Source of the DNA: JACPFV01 sp035526825
GTDB lineage: Bacteria > Pseudomonadota > Gammaproteobacteria > Nevskiales > Nevskiaceae
DNA: 64,000 nt
Direction of reading: 5' to 3'
Assembly: GCA_035526825.1 (NCBI GenBank)
Contig: DATLBT010000012.1
Coordinates: 1-64,000 of the forward strand
Under the pieces are notes generated by a model. It did no database searches and was not told the origin of the DNA. It worked only from the letters and a program-made list of their open reading frames with translations. Positions 1-7,630 of the stretch are shown here, piece by piece (the first letter of the stretch is position 1; each line of letters opens with the position of its first letter). A program made the position numbers and the translations under genes.

Positions 1-23
1 CCCAGCCACAGCGGAGTCCTCCC

Positions 24-1205
24 ATGTTCCAAGCACTCTTCAACAGCCTGTCGGGCCTTTTCAGCTTCTCGCGCAGCCTCGACACCGTCTCCAACAACGT
101 TGCCAACATGAACACGCCTGGCTTCCGCGGCGGCGATTCGTTCTTCTCCAACGTCGCCAACGGCAATGGCTCGCAAATCGTCGACGAAGGCATGCGTACC
201 AAGCCCGGCGATACGCGCAACACCGACACGTTCACCAACCTGGCCATCGACGGCACGGGCTTCTTCGTGCTGCGCGACACCAGCGGCAACTACTACTACA
301 CCCGCGCGGGCGAGTTCCGCTTCGTCGAGGGCATCCTGACCGACACCGCCACCGGCTACGAGGTGATGGCGTTCGATCCGACCACCCACGAACTGGGAAC
401 GGTGCGCCAGGACCAGTACCAGCTGTTGTTGCCGGAAAAGACCACCAAGGTGGTCTTGCAGGGCGACCTCTCGACCAACGCGTCGGACCCGATCATCGAC
501 AACGTCAAGGTCTACGACATCGCGGGCCAGGTGCACAACCTGACGCTCAAGCTGCACTGCACGGACACGCCGGTCCCGGGTCAAGGTGCGGCGGTCACAT
601 ACACGGTTACGGTCTGGGAGGGCGAGAACAAGCTGGCTGAAGGCACGCCCCCGTACACGATCGGATTCTCGGCCACCGGATCGGTCGACGTGACCAAGAA
701 CAAGTTCAGTGCCCCGCTCACCTTCCTCGGCACCGCGATGTCGGTCGAATTCAACTTCGGCGAAGGCATCAACACGGGCGTGCAGCGACTCGGCACCAGC
801 ACGGTGGTCACCATCAAGAGCGCCGACGGACACAGCCTGCTGACCGCGAAAGAAGAAAACATGAGCTTCGATGCCGACGGCATCCTGCAGGTCAAGTATT
901 CCGACACCGAGAAGCGCAGCGGCCCGCAGATTGCGCTGGCGCGCTTCCGCAGCGAAGGCGAACTCAAGATGGTCGGTGGCCGCCTGATCGAGGGCTCCGG
1001 CGGCGACGCGCCCGAGCTCGGCCGGCCGAACGGCAATGGCTTCGGCCGCATCGAAGGCGGCCGCCTCGAAGGTTCCAACGTCGACCTCACCCTCGAGTTC
1101 GCCGACATGATCATCATCCAGCGCGGCTACCAGGCCAGCTCGCGCGTGATGACGGTGAGCAACGAGATGATCGAGCAGCTCTACAACAGCACGCGGGGCG
1201 GCTGA
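24..1205 (+). CDS. flgE: Flagellar hook protein FlgE-like
   Basis: This 393-residue protein of the rod/hook/filament family polymerises into the hook outside the cell. Its N-terminus (LFSFSRSLDTVSNNVANMNT, about residues 12-31) is the conserved basal-body-rod region. Next comes the TNLAIDGTGFFVLRD block that begins the hook core, and the C-terminus (NVDLTLEFADMIIIQRGYQA, about 352-371) is the conserved coiled-coil tail. The length fits FlgE. The ATG at 24 follows a GGAG sequence about eight bases upstream. The stop overlaps the next gene, so it probably belongs to one operon with the FliM/N/O/P genes. Lateral or secondary flagellar systems often carry such compact clusters. FlgF or FlgG are alternatives, but length and core features favour FlgE. 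Confidence 0.88.
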   Translation: MFQALFNSLSGLFSFSRSLDTVSNNVANMNTPGFRGGDSFFSNVANGNGSQIVDEGMRTKPGDTRNTDTFTNLAIDGTGFFVLRDTSGNYYYTRAGEFRFVEGILTDTATGYEVMAFDPTTHELGTVRQDQYQLLLPEKTTKVVLQGDLSTNASDPIIDNVKVYDIAGQVHNLTLKLHCTDTPVPGQGAAVTYTVTVWEGENKLAEGTPPYTIGFSATGSVDVTKNKFSAPLTFLGTAMSVEFNFGEGINTGVQRLGTSTVVTIKSADGHSLLTAKEENMSFDADGILQVKYSDTEKRSGPQIALARFRSEGELKMVGGRLIEGSGGDAPELGRPNGNGFGRIEGGRLEGSNVDLTLEFADMIIIQRGYQASSRVMTVSNEMIEQLYNSTRGG

Positions 1206-1966
1206 TGCCCGTGCAGCGCCTCCACTGGCTGGGCAACGAGCGGCGCCGTCGGTTGACGGCGCGGCTGGCCACGCAGCTGGGCGAATGGTTGACCGCCTGG
1301 AGCGTCGATGCGACGTGGCTGACGCTCGCCGATCGCACCAGCGTGCATGCGCCCGCCGACGACGGCTGGCGCTGGTTGCGCGTGGCGACGGGGCAGGGCG
1401 CCCTGCTGCTGGGTGCGCCGCGCGCGCAGCTGGCCGAAGTCGGTGCGCGTCTGGCCGGCGCGCAGCCGCACGACGAGTTCGCGCTGGGTGATCGCGTCGG
1501 CAAGCGCGCGCTCGATGCGTTGCTCGGTCGCTGGGCCGGCGCCGCCGGCACGCTCGCGGAAATCCATCCCGCGCCACCGGCGTCGGCGTTCGCGCCGCGT
1601 TTCGGCGCCGCCGTCTACACGTTGCGCGGCACCGGTTTCGATGGCGTCGTGCTGGTCGAACACGACCTGTGCGACGTGCTCGCGCCGCCGCTGGCCGCCG
1701 TGCGCGCGCCGCTGGCGACGCGCGACGTCGCGCTCGTCGAGGCGCCGGTGCAGTTGCAGGTGACGCTCGACCTGGGCGAGGCCGACCTGCGCGACGTGTC
1801 GCAACTGCAGGTCGGCGACGTGCTGCTGGCCGATGCCGGCGTCGACGCGTTGTTCCACCTCGTGCATCCCGATGCGCGCCCGCTCGCGGACGCGCGCCTG
1901 TACCGTCGCGGCGCGCAACTGGCGCTGCAGGTTCTTCCTTCTCATCAAGCGAAATCCAAGCCGTGA
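1205..1966 (+). CDS. fliM: Short FliM-like C-ring protein (SpoA domain)
   Basis: The 253-residue product ends in a SpoA-type surface-presentation domain (about residues 180-245), which resembles the C-terminal domains of FliM, FliN and HrcQ. It starts at ATG 1205, sharing one base with the flgE-like stop, and overlaps the fliN start. FliM is normally about 330 residues with a conserved N-terminal CheY-binding segment. I see no such segment here, so this short form may build a C-ring that CheY does not control, or it may be a FliY/HrcQ-like relative. The SpoA assignment is secure; the symbol is less so. Confidence 0.7.
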   Translation: MPVQRLHWLGNERRRRLTARLATQLGEWLTAWSVDATWLTLADRTSVHAPADDGWRWLRVATGQGALLLGAPRAQLAEVGARLAGAQPHDEFALGDRVGKRALDALLGRWAGAAGTLAEIHPAPPASAFAPRFGAAVYTLRGTGFDGVVLVEHDLCDVLAPPLAAVRAPLATRDVALVEAPVQLQVTLDLGEADLRDVSQLQVGDVLLADAGVDALFHLVHPDARPLADARLYRRGAQLALQVLPSHQAKSKP

Positions 1967-2265
1967 AAAAAGACCTCAACCGCATCCAGGCCGGCGAAGC
2001 TCCCGATAGCGCCCCCGAGGGCGCCGCGCTCGTCGCCAAGGACATCAGCCTCGTCGGCCACGTGCCGGTCACCCTGACCGCGCTGGTGGGCAGCGTGTCG
2101 ATCACCGTCGAGCGGCTGTTCGCGCTGCGCAAGGGCGAAGTGCTCGAGATGAACGAATCGGTCGACGAGCCGGTGACGCTGCTGCTCAATGGCAAGGCGA
2201 TCGCGCGCGGCGAGCTGGTGGCCGTCGACGACAAGCTCGGTATCCGGATCACGGAACTGGCATGA
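1963..2265 (+). CDS. fliN: Flagellar motor switch protein FliN
   Basis: The 100-residue protein is a single SpoA domain with the FliN signature: VPVTLTALVGSVSITVERLF is followed by LRKGEVLEMNESVDEPVTLL and ends in GIRITE. FliN forms the lower C-ring and helps recruit export substrates. The start is GTG 1963, overlapping the previous stop as GTGA. The reading frame stays open far upstream, but homology and coupling place the start here. Its stop overlaps the fliO-like ATG as ATGA, so the genes are translationally coupled. Confidence 0.88.
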   Translation: MKKDLNRIQAGEAPDSAPEGAALVAKDISLVGHVPVTLTALVGSVSITVERLFALRKGEVLEMNESVDEPVTLLLNGKAIARGELVAVDDKLGIRITELA

Positions 2266-2654
2266 GCACCGCGTCGACCGCGCCCGCGACGGCGACATCG
2301 CCTGCGGCCGCACCCGGCACACAGGCATCGCAGCCGGCGCCGATCCCGTTCCGCAACAGCGGCGTCACGTCCGGCGGCGAAGTGTTCGGCATCCTGGCGA
2401 CGACGCTGCTGCTGCTCGCGGCGGTCGCCGCGGCCGCCTGGTACGCGCGCCGCAAGGGCTGGCTCGACCGTTGGGCGAATGCGCCTGCCGCATCGGGCAA
2501 TGCACCCGCGACGCGCCTGCGCGTCGTCGACCGGCTGCGCCTGAGCCGGCGCACGACCGTGTTCCGCATCGCCGACGGGCAGGGCGAATACCTGCTCGTC
2601 GAATCCGATCACGGCGCGACGCTGGTTGCGGCGGCGACGGGAGCCGCGCCATGA
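2262..2654 (+). CDS. fliO: Flagellar export protein FliO-like
   Basis: This 130-residue protein has an Ala/Pro-rich N-terminus, one membrane segment (about residues 43-62, GILATTLLLLAAVAAAAWY) and a small cytoplasmic domain beginning with a basic stretch and containing LRVVDRLRLSRRTTVFRIAD. That is the FliO layout. FliO assists assembly of the FliP ring of the flagellar type III export gate. The gene lies between fliN and fliP with four-base ATGA overlaps on both sides. FliO is poorly conserved, so architecture and position carry the call. Confidence 0.8.
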   Translation: MSTASTAPATATSPAAAPGTQASQPAPIPFRNSGVTSGGEVFGILATTLLLLAAVAAAAWYARRKGWLDRWANAPAASGNAPATRLRVVDRLRLSRRTTVFRIADGQGEYLLVESDHGATLVAAATGAAP

Positions 2655-3400
2655 CGCGCTCCTTGCTTCGCACGCTCGCCATCGGCGCCGTGCTGGCCGG
2701 TTCGCTGCTCGCCTGCGGCATCGCCGACGCCTCGCCGGTGACCGCCGCGCTCGATACGGCGGTCAAGCAGGATTTCTCGCCGGTGGTGCGCACGTTCGTG
2801 CTGCTCAGCCTGCTGGCGGTGCTGCCGGTCATCCTCATCGGGCTGACTTCGTTCACCCGCATCATCATCGTGCTGTCGCTGCTGCGGCACGCGCTGGGCC
2901 TGCCGGCCACGCCGCCCAACAGCGTGCTCATCACGCTGGCGGTGTTCCTGACGTTGTTCTCGATGGGGCCGGTGATGGAACGCGTCAATGCCGACGCGTT
3001 GCAGCCCTACCTCAAGGAAGAGATCACCGTCGCGAAGGCCATCGACATCGGCGCGGTTCCCGTGCGCGAGTTCATGGTGCGGCAGACGCGCGAGTCCGAC
3101 CTCGCCGCGGTGCTCGACATGGCGCGCGCGCCGAAGCCCGAGACGATCGACGACATCAAGTTCACCCACCTGGCGCCGGCCTTCCTGCTCAGCGAACTGA
3201 AGACGGCGTTCCAGATCGGCTTCGTGATCTTCCTGCCGTTCCTGCTGGTCGACATCGTGGTGGCGGCGATCCTGATGGCGCTCGGCATGATCATGGTGCC
3301 GCCGGCGACGATCAGCCTGCCGATCAAGATATTGCTGTTCATCCTGGTCGACGGGTGGGTGCTGATCGCACGCGCCTTGCTCAACAGCTACTGGACCTAG
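2651..3400 (+). CDS. fliP: Flagellar export gate protein FliP
   Basis: FliP forms the core of the flagellar protein-export gate in the inner membrane. The 249-residue product starts at ATG 2651, overlapping fliO. It has a signal-like first hydrophobic segment, the conserved LTSFTRIIIVLSLLRHALG block, the LAPAFLLSELKTAFQIGFVI block, and C-terminal membrane helices with MVPPATISLPIKILLFILVD. These are FliP family signatures. The frame is open upstream, but there is no homology before 2651. FliQ and FliR, which usually follow, are absent; a sigma-28 gene comes next. Confidence 0.93.
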   Translation: MTRSLLRTLAIGAVLAGSLLACGIADASPVTAALDTAVKQDFSPVVRTFVLLSLLAVLPVILIGLTSFTRIIIVLSLLRHALGLPATPPNSVLITLAVFLTLFSMGPVMERVNADALQPYLKEEITVAKAIDIGAVPVREFMVRQTRESDLAAVLDMARAPKPETIDDIKFTHLAPAFLLSELKTAFQIGFVIFLPFLLVDIVVAAILMALGMIMVPPATISLPIKILLFILVDGWVLIARALLNSYWT

Positions 3401-3410
3401 GCACGACGCC

Positions 3411-4118
3411 GTGGAGGCCCTGGCCGTCGACGACGAGCGAGCGCTGTGGTCGAGCCTGCGCATCGGCGGGAACGACGCCGCGTCGGCGCTGTTGTTCGCA
3501 CGCTACGCGCCGTGGGCCCGCTCGGTGGCGCGCGACGTGTACCGGCGGCTGCGCAATCCATTGCTGGAGTGGGGCGACTACGCGCAGAACGCGAGCGTCG
3601 GCCTGCTCGAGGCGATGGGGCGCTTCGACGCGGAGCGGGGCATCGACTTCATCGCCTACGCCAAGCCGCGCGTGCGCGGCGCCGTCTTCAACGGCGTGCG
3701 CGTCTTCATGGACCAGCAGGGCGACGCCCGCGAGGACCGCGTGCGCCAGCGCGTGCTGTCGATCGAGCCGAACGAGTCGGGCGGCTTGCTCGAGCAACTG
3801 ATCGGCACCGTCACGGGCCTGGCGATCGGCCACCTGCTGGATGCCGATGCGCACGGCAGCTGGAGCGACTCCGGCGAAGCCAGCGCCCTGGTCGAGCACC
3901 ACCAGCTGCAGCAGGCGCTCGGCATTGCGCTGGATTCCCTGCCGGACAAGGAGCGCCTGGTGCTCACGCTGCACTACTACCAGCACCTGCCGTTCGTGCA
4001 GATCGCGCAGATGTTGTCGCTGACCAAGGGCCGGATCTCGCAATTGCACAAGGCGGGGCTGGAGCGCATGTCGGCGCGGCTGGCGTCGCGGCGGATGGGG
4101 GTTGGGCAGGTGTTTTGA
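3411..4118 (+). CDS. fliA: Flagellar sigma factor FliA (sigma-28 family)
   Basis: The 235-residue product resembles FliA, which directs RNA polymerase to late flagellar genes. Region 2 is seen around residues 28-100 (GDYAQNASVGLLEAMGRFDA, then FIAYAKPRVRGAVFNGVR). Region 4 is at about 170-225 (LPDKERLVLTLHYYQHLPFV, then LSLTKGRISQLHKAG). The start is GTG 3411, ten bases after the fliP stop. Placing fliA directly behind fliP is unusual and suggests a compact secondary flagellar operon with its own sigma factor. Confidence 0.87.
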   Translation: MEALAVDDERALWSSLRIGGNDAASALLFARYAPWARSVARDVYRRLRNPLLEWGDYAQNASVGLLEAMGRFDAERGIDFIAYAKPRVRGAVFNGVRVFMDQQGDAREDRVRQRVLSIEPNESGGLLEQLIGTVTGLAIGHLLDADAHGSWSDSGEASALVEHHQLQQALGIALDSLPDKERLVLTLHYYQHLPFVQIAQMLSLTKGRISQLHKAGLERMSARLASRRMGVGQVF

Positions 4119-4248
4119 CCCGCGTATTGCGCCGGACCGGCGCAGCAGGAGGACGGACATTGTCGTCTCACGCCTGCGATGCCCCGCTCACTGGCCAAAG
4201 GCCGGCCACAAGAGCGTTAAGTGGATGACAGGGGCGGGGGAGGGCAGC

Positions 4249-5328
4249 GTGGATCTGCACGACACGGCACGACAGCTCGTAGTTCGATGGGTCAGGGACG
4301 TGATCGGGCAGCATGGAGCCTCGATCCGGGGGGCGGTCTGGGGCCGGATGTCCGCGCTGGGGGCGCTTGACCTGAGCCTCTCGAACCTGCCGGAGGATCG
4401 ATGGTTCGACGCACTGCCACCCAATGGAGGCGCCAGGGTCTTTTTCGAAGGCACCCTGTTGCCCCAGCAACGTGCCGAGCGCCGGAATGATCAGGAAATG
4501 GCGGGGCTGGTGCTTCGCTGCATCCGTGGACTTCGCGATGACTGGATGCCGCTGCTTGTCATGCAATGGCAAACATTTGGCGAAGGAGAATCGCACAGCC
4601 TCGAAATCGACCTGGTGTTATCGACTCTCGACGGATCCGGGTTTAGCGCGAGTGGTCCGACCGAAATGTCGAGGCTCTATTTTGCGTTCGTCGAGGACGT
4701 CGAGCTCGTTCCTGCACGTCATGCAATCTATGGGCCCGACGGGTTGCCGATTTCCGGTCACGTCATGCACCGGGGACTTCGTCATCTTCGCTTCGCCGGC
4801 CTGCTTGCCGGTGACTTCCTTCAACTGGTTGCGCGGATCAACGCGGTGGATCCGGATTCGGTCACGCCCACGCAACGCCAAATTCGAGGCGGACAGCTCC
4901 GCCGATTCCTGACGGACACTCCATTGCCCATCCTGGAGTTTTTCATCGATCCCGAGAGCAAGGAGCTGGCCGGGATGGAGATCGCCTTCGGCAACTGGTG
5001 CGTACTGGGCATGGACGACTCGGCGACGAACGAGGATGTGATCGTTCGTGTCGTGGATCCGGATGCCGACGAGCCGGCATTGGAACAGGGCGGGCTGAAA
5101 TTGCTGGCTCCCGCGCCTGGATTCTGGCGAGAGCGGCTGCTCGACATTTTCTCTCTCGTCCATGTGCCGGATGCGGATTTCGAAACCGACGAGCTAATCG
5201 GCGGCACGCCGGCAAATATTCCACCGATGGCCCCGCCCGCCGGCAAGTCGGATGAGGTAGCCCCGCCGGAGATCGAACAAGCCGAGGCGATGCCGTTCAG
5301 TCGTCGTGGCTACTACGAGGCGCAGTGA
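4249..5328 (+). CDS. Unknown protein paired with an MBL-fold protein
   Basis: I do not recognise this family. The preferred start is GTG 4249, preceded by a strong purine-rich ribosome site (GGGGGAGGG) about four bases upstream, giving 359 residues. An in-frame ATG at 4225 would add eight. The protein is soluble and acidic, with no signal or membrane segment, and has an acidic Pro-rich tail from about residue 325. The stop and the next start share one base (TGATG at 5326-5330), so the two products are probably made together. The dedicated pairing with a ComEC-like hydrolase, beside dif and an island, suggests an accessory or defence function, but this is inference. Base composition is less GC-rich than the flagellar operon. 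Confidence 0.75.
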   Translation: MDLHDTARQLVVRWVRDVIGQHGASIRGAVWGRMSALGALDLSLSNLPEDRWFDALPPNGGARVFFEGTLLPQQRAERRNDQEMAGLVLRCIRGLRDDWMPLLVMQWQTFGEGESHSLEIDLVLSTLDGSGFSASGPTEMSRLYFAFVEDVELVPARHAIYGPDGLPISGHVMHRGLRHLRFAGLLAGDFLQLVARINAVDPDSVTPTQRQIRGGQLRRFLTDTPLPILEFFIDPESKELAGMEIAFGNWCVLGMDDSATNEDVIVRVVDPDADEPALEQGGLKLLAPAPGFWRERLLDIFSLVHVPDADFETDELIGGTPANIPPMAPPAGKSDEVAPPEIEQAEAMPFSRRGYYEAQ

Positions 5329-6212
5329 TGACAACGGCAAGAGTCCGGCAGAGGATCACCAATGCAGACGTCGTGAGCGTCAACGGCGTCGATCCAGCCA
5401 TGGGAGTTCAATCGATTCGCGGCATTCGCGTCCATGACATCGGACAGGGCGACTCGATCAGCATTCTCGACGAGGCTGGAAGTCCATTCCTTCAAATCGA
5501 CTACGGGGGCCGGGTTGGCAACCCGCTGGTCACTGCGCTCGACATCGACACCCAGATGAATGTTGCCGGCGCGGGATTGCTCATGCTCACGCATTGGGAC
5601 GAAGACCACTGGTGTTCTGCGCGCAAGGGAACGGTGGCCCAGACGCTGAACTGGCTGGTTCCGCGCCAGATCACGTCGCCGCGGGCGGTCGAGTTTTCGG
5701 CAAGGCTGGCGAACATCCACTGCGTACCCGAATCCATGGTCGGCAACGCCTACAAATTCGAGACCGCACTCGGGGATGAAATCTGGTGGGAGAAAATCGC
5801 CGCGGCGCCGGGGCCTGCGGCGACGGAAGAGAACTGCAACCACACCGGCATCGGTTTCTCGATCGTAAGGAACCGGCCCGATGGACGTCGGCAGGTCATC
5901 CTGCTGCCTGGAGATGCTCCGTTCGACGACATCAGCCATTACAAGACGCATCTGGCCGCCGGCATCGAACTGCGTGGCGTCTTGGCATTTCACCACGGTA
6001 CGAACCAGCACTGGTCGGCAGCCTCCGCCAACTTGCTTAAAGGGTGGAGCCCGACCTCGCGGTCTGTGGACGTCGTTTTTTCCTGCGCGCGTAACAACAG
6101 CTACGGCCACCCGCATAAGCTGTGGTACCAGCAGATGCCTTACGCAAGGAAGCTGCGAACGACACCCGGCCTGCGGCGCGCGGGATTGAAGCACTTCGAC
6201 ATGGTTTTTTGA
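5328..6212 (+). CDS. ComEC-like metallo-beta-lactamase-fold hydrolase
   Basis: This 294-residue, soluble MBL-fold protein resembles the hydrolase domain of ComEC/Rec2. VHDIGQGDSISI (about residues 35-46) is the first ComEC-type block. H89-W-D91-E-D93-H94 is the zinc motif HxDxDH. LLPGD (about 192-196) supplies the bridging Asp, and histidines at 222-223, 261 and 263 complete the likely metal site. It lacks the membrane channel of ComEC, so it is a stand-alone enzyme, possibly a nuclease or phosphodiesterase; the substrate is unknown. ATG 5328 is coupled to the upstream gene. Stand-alone relatives with an unknown partner occur in accessory regions. No gene follows before the dif site. Confidence 0.8.
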   Translation: MTTARVRQRITNADVVSVNGVDPAMGVQSIRGIRVHDIGQGDSISILDEAGSPFLQIDYGGRVGNPLVTALDIDTQMNVAGAGLLMLTHWDEDHWCSARKGTVAQTLNWLVPRQITSPRAVEFSARLANIHCVPESMVGNAYKFETALGDEIWWEKIAAAPGPAATEENCNHTGIGFSIVRNRPDGRRQVILLPGDAPFDDISHYKTHLAAGIELRGVLAFHHGTNQHWSAASANLLKGWSPTSRSVDVVFSCARNNSYGHPHKLWYQQMPYARKLRTTPGLRRAGLKHFDMVF

Positions 6213-6273
6213 GGAGGGCACTGCTTGACGGTGTCGCGGAACGGGCGAAGTGCCGGTTACGTCGATTCTGTGG

Positions 6274-6301
6274 AGTGCGCATAATGTATATTATGTCACT
6301 T
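6274..6301. other. dif: dif site (XerC/XerD chromosome-dimer resolution site)
   Basis: The left half AGTGCGCATAA matches the E. coli XerC arm except at the first base. The six-base centre TGTATA is identical. The right half TTATGTCACTT keeps the first six bases of the XerD arm and differs at three of the last five. Overall 24 of 28 positions match the canonical gammaproteobacterial dif. It lies in non-coding DNA. This implies the window spans the replication terminus, or that an element exploiting Xer carries a dif-like site. The degraded XerD arm coincides with a transposon-like end. Confidence 0.8.
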
Positions 6302-6509
6302 ACAGGTTGAGACTACCGCTCCCAACGGCGCCCCGCAGCCGCGCGACCTTCGTGCCCTCCAGCTAGAAATCTGTATCCCTTCTAGCCGCAATCTGTATCC
6401 CTTCCCGCAGTAAGCCTGTATCCAAAGCTACGGACCGGGCAATCAGGGATCGGCCAGGTTGGCCAACTGAACTCCGATCGCAGGCATCGGCGAGCCGCAA
6501 TCTGTATCC
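6294..6509. repeat. Transposon-end-like region with ~22-bp repeats
   Basis: TGTCACTTACAGG at 6294-6306 matches the Tn402/Tn5053 terminal start TGTCATTTTCAGA at 10 of 13 positions as I remember it. Inside it, the motif AATCTGTATCC (or a close variant) recurs with last bases at 6378, 6400, 6423 and 6509. The spacings are 22, 23 and 86, the last about four times 21.5. Copies at 6390 and 6499 share the longer core GCCGCAATCTGTATCC. Arrays of 19-22-bp transposase sites behind a 5'-TGT end are typical of Tn7/Tn5053-like ends. No gene is seen in 6213-6601. Confidence 0.55.
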
Positions 6510-6601
6510 TTTTCGACCGCAACGATCGATCCCGATCGGCGGACGCACATTTCCCGGTCCCCCGACCCAGTGGCTGAAGCTCGATCGCATGCGGGCGCGC
6601 C

Positions 6602-7618
6602 ATGGCGGAATGGTTCGAGACGATTTGGAGTCAGGCGTTGGTGGCCGATGCCACCAAGATTCAGTATGCCTCTGGGCTGCGCTACTGGGATGCCTGGCAT
6701 CGGCTGCGATACGGATCTCCCTTGCCGCTGGGTCTTCGGCCTCCAGCCCTGGTTCCCCCAGCCACGCTCGAAGACTTCATTTCTGACCACATGGCGATCG
6801 CCCAGGGCGGCCGCCTGCAGATGCGCATGCCTCCAAGGATCCTGGCCGGGCTTCAGGAGGCTCAATTCGTTCGAGCCGCAGCAGTTTCGCCACGAACGAC
6901 AAACTGGAGGCTCGATGTCCTCGGGAAGGCGCACACCTTGCTTGGCCTCCCCTTCGATCGCGCCCAGATCCGATCTCGGCAAGCCGAGATCGCCGCGGTT
7001 TACGAGTCCGAGAAGGCGGCGCTGGGTACGCCCACCTCCGTGCCAATGTCGGCCAAGAATATCGTCCAAACACTGGTCGCTGCGTGCACGGATGATCGCG
7101 AGGGCATCCAGGATGCGGCTCTCATCCACTTCCTTTGTCGATTGAAGCCGGATGACGTCGCACGCATTCGATTCAAGGACCTGGTACCGGGGCATCTGAA
7201 GGTCGACCCTGATGTCGACATCGTTGCCCTATTACTCGATGAGCCCGCGGCGGGTCCGCTCACCTTCAGGTCCCAACTGCACTTCATTGGCGAGGAAGCA
7301 ACAGACATCAAGTTCTGGGGCGCGATCCGAGAGGATGAAGCGTCGGGCGATGACTTGTTCTTCGTCCATTTGACGCGGTCGGGTGAACTCGTCCCACTCA
7401 ACGCCCTGCGTATCGCGCGCCGCCTTAAATTGTTGGCGCGCCGTGCGGGACTCGCCGATATGCGCAGCAATCGCGCTTGTTCACCGACGGGATTGCGGAA
7501 GGCCTTCGAACGCGAACACCACGAGTCCCTGCCCCTCACGAAGGTCGCTCGCGCTGCTCGCGTGAGCCTCCGGTCGGCGAAGCTGCTGACGCGTGGAATG
7601 AAGCCGGGCAACCGCTGA
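6602..7618 (+). CDS. Degenerate tyrosine-recombinase-like protein A
   Basis: The 338-residue protein has an N-terminal core-binding (SAM-like) domain: TKIQYASGLRYWDAW closely resembles TTRSYASALRYWAAW of the intact integrase at 12012. A C-terminal region follows the integrase catalytic layout. The first catalytic Arg position reads Lys (CRLKPDDV), the HxxR motif reads TGLR (His lost, Arg kept), and the C-terminal segment VSLRSAKLLTRG has no nucleophilic Tyr. It is therefore unlikely to cut DNA alone and may bind DNA or regulate. It shares motifs with the next gene (AxGxLxMRMP), 12 bases downstream, suggesting an ancient duplication. The ATG at 6602 gives a credible start at the domain boundary. 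Confidence 0.72.
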   Translation: MAEWFETIWSQALVADATKIQYASGLRYWDAWHRLRYGSPLPLGLRPPALVPPATLEDFISDHMAIAQGGRLQMRMPPRILAGLQEAQFVRAAAVSPRTTNWRLDVLGKAHTLLGLPFDRAQIRSRQAEIAAVYESEKAALGTPTSVPMSAKNIVQTLVAACTDDREGIQDAALIHFLCRLKPDDVARIRFKDLVPGHLKVDPDVDIVALLLDEPAAGPLTFRSQLHFIGEEATDIKFWGAIREDEASGDDLFFVHLTRSGELVPLNALRIARRLKLLARRAGLADMRSNRACSPTGLRKAFEREHHESLPLTKVARAARVSLRSAKLLTRGMKPGNR

Positions 7619-7630
7619 GAAGATTGCGAA

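Noticed and set aside
5313..6221. 302-codon frame on the minus strand opposite the MBL gene
   Set aside because: It is a shadow: the plus frame has all MBL motifs and a coupled start, and the antisense product has no recognisable motif.
6361..6520. Repeats considered as a CRISPR array
   Set aside because: Units are only 11-16 bases, the spacing is about 22 without unique spacers of CRISPR length, and no cas genes are near.
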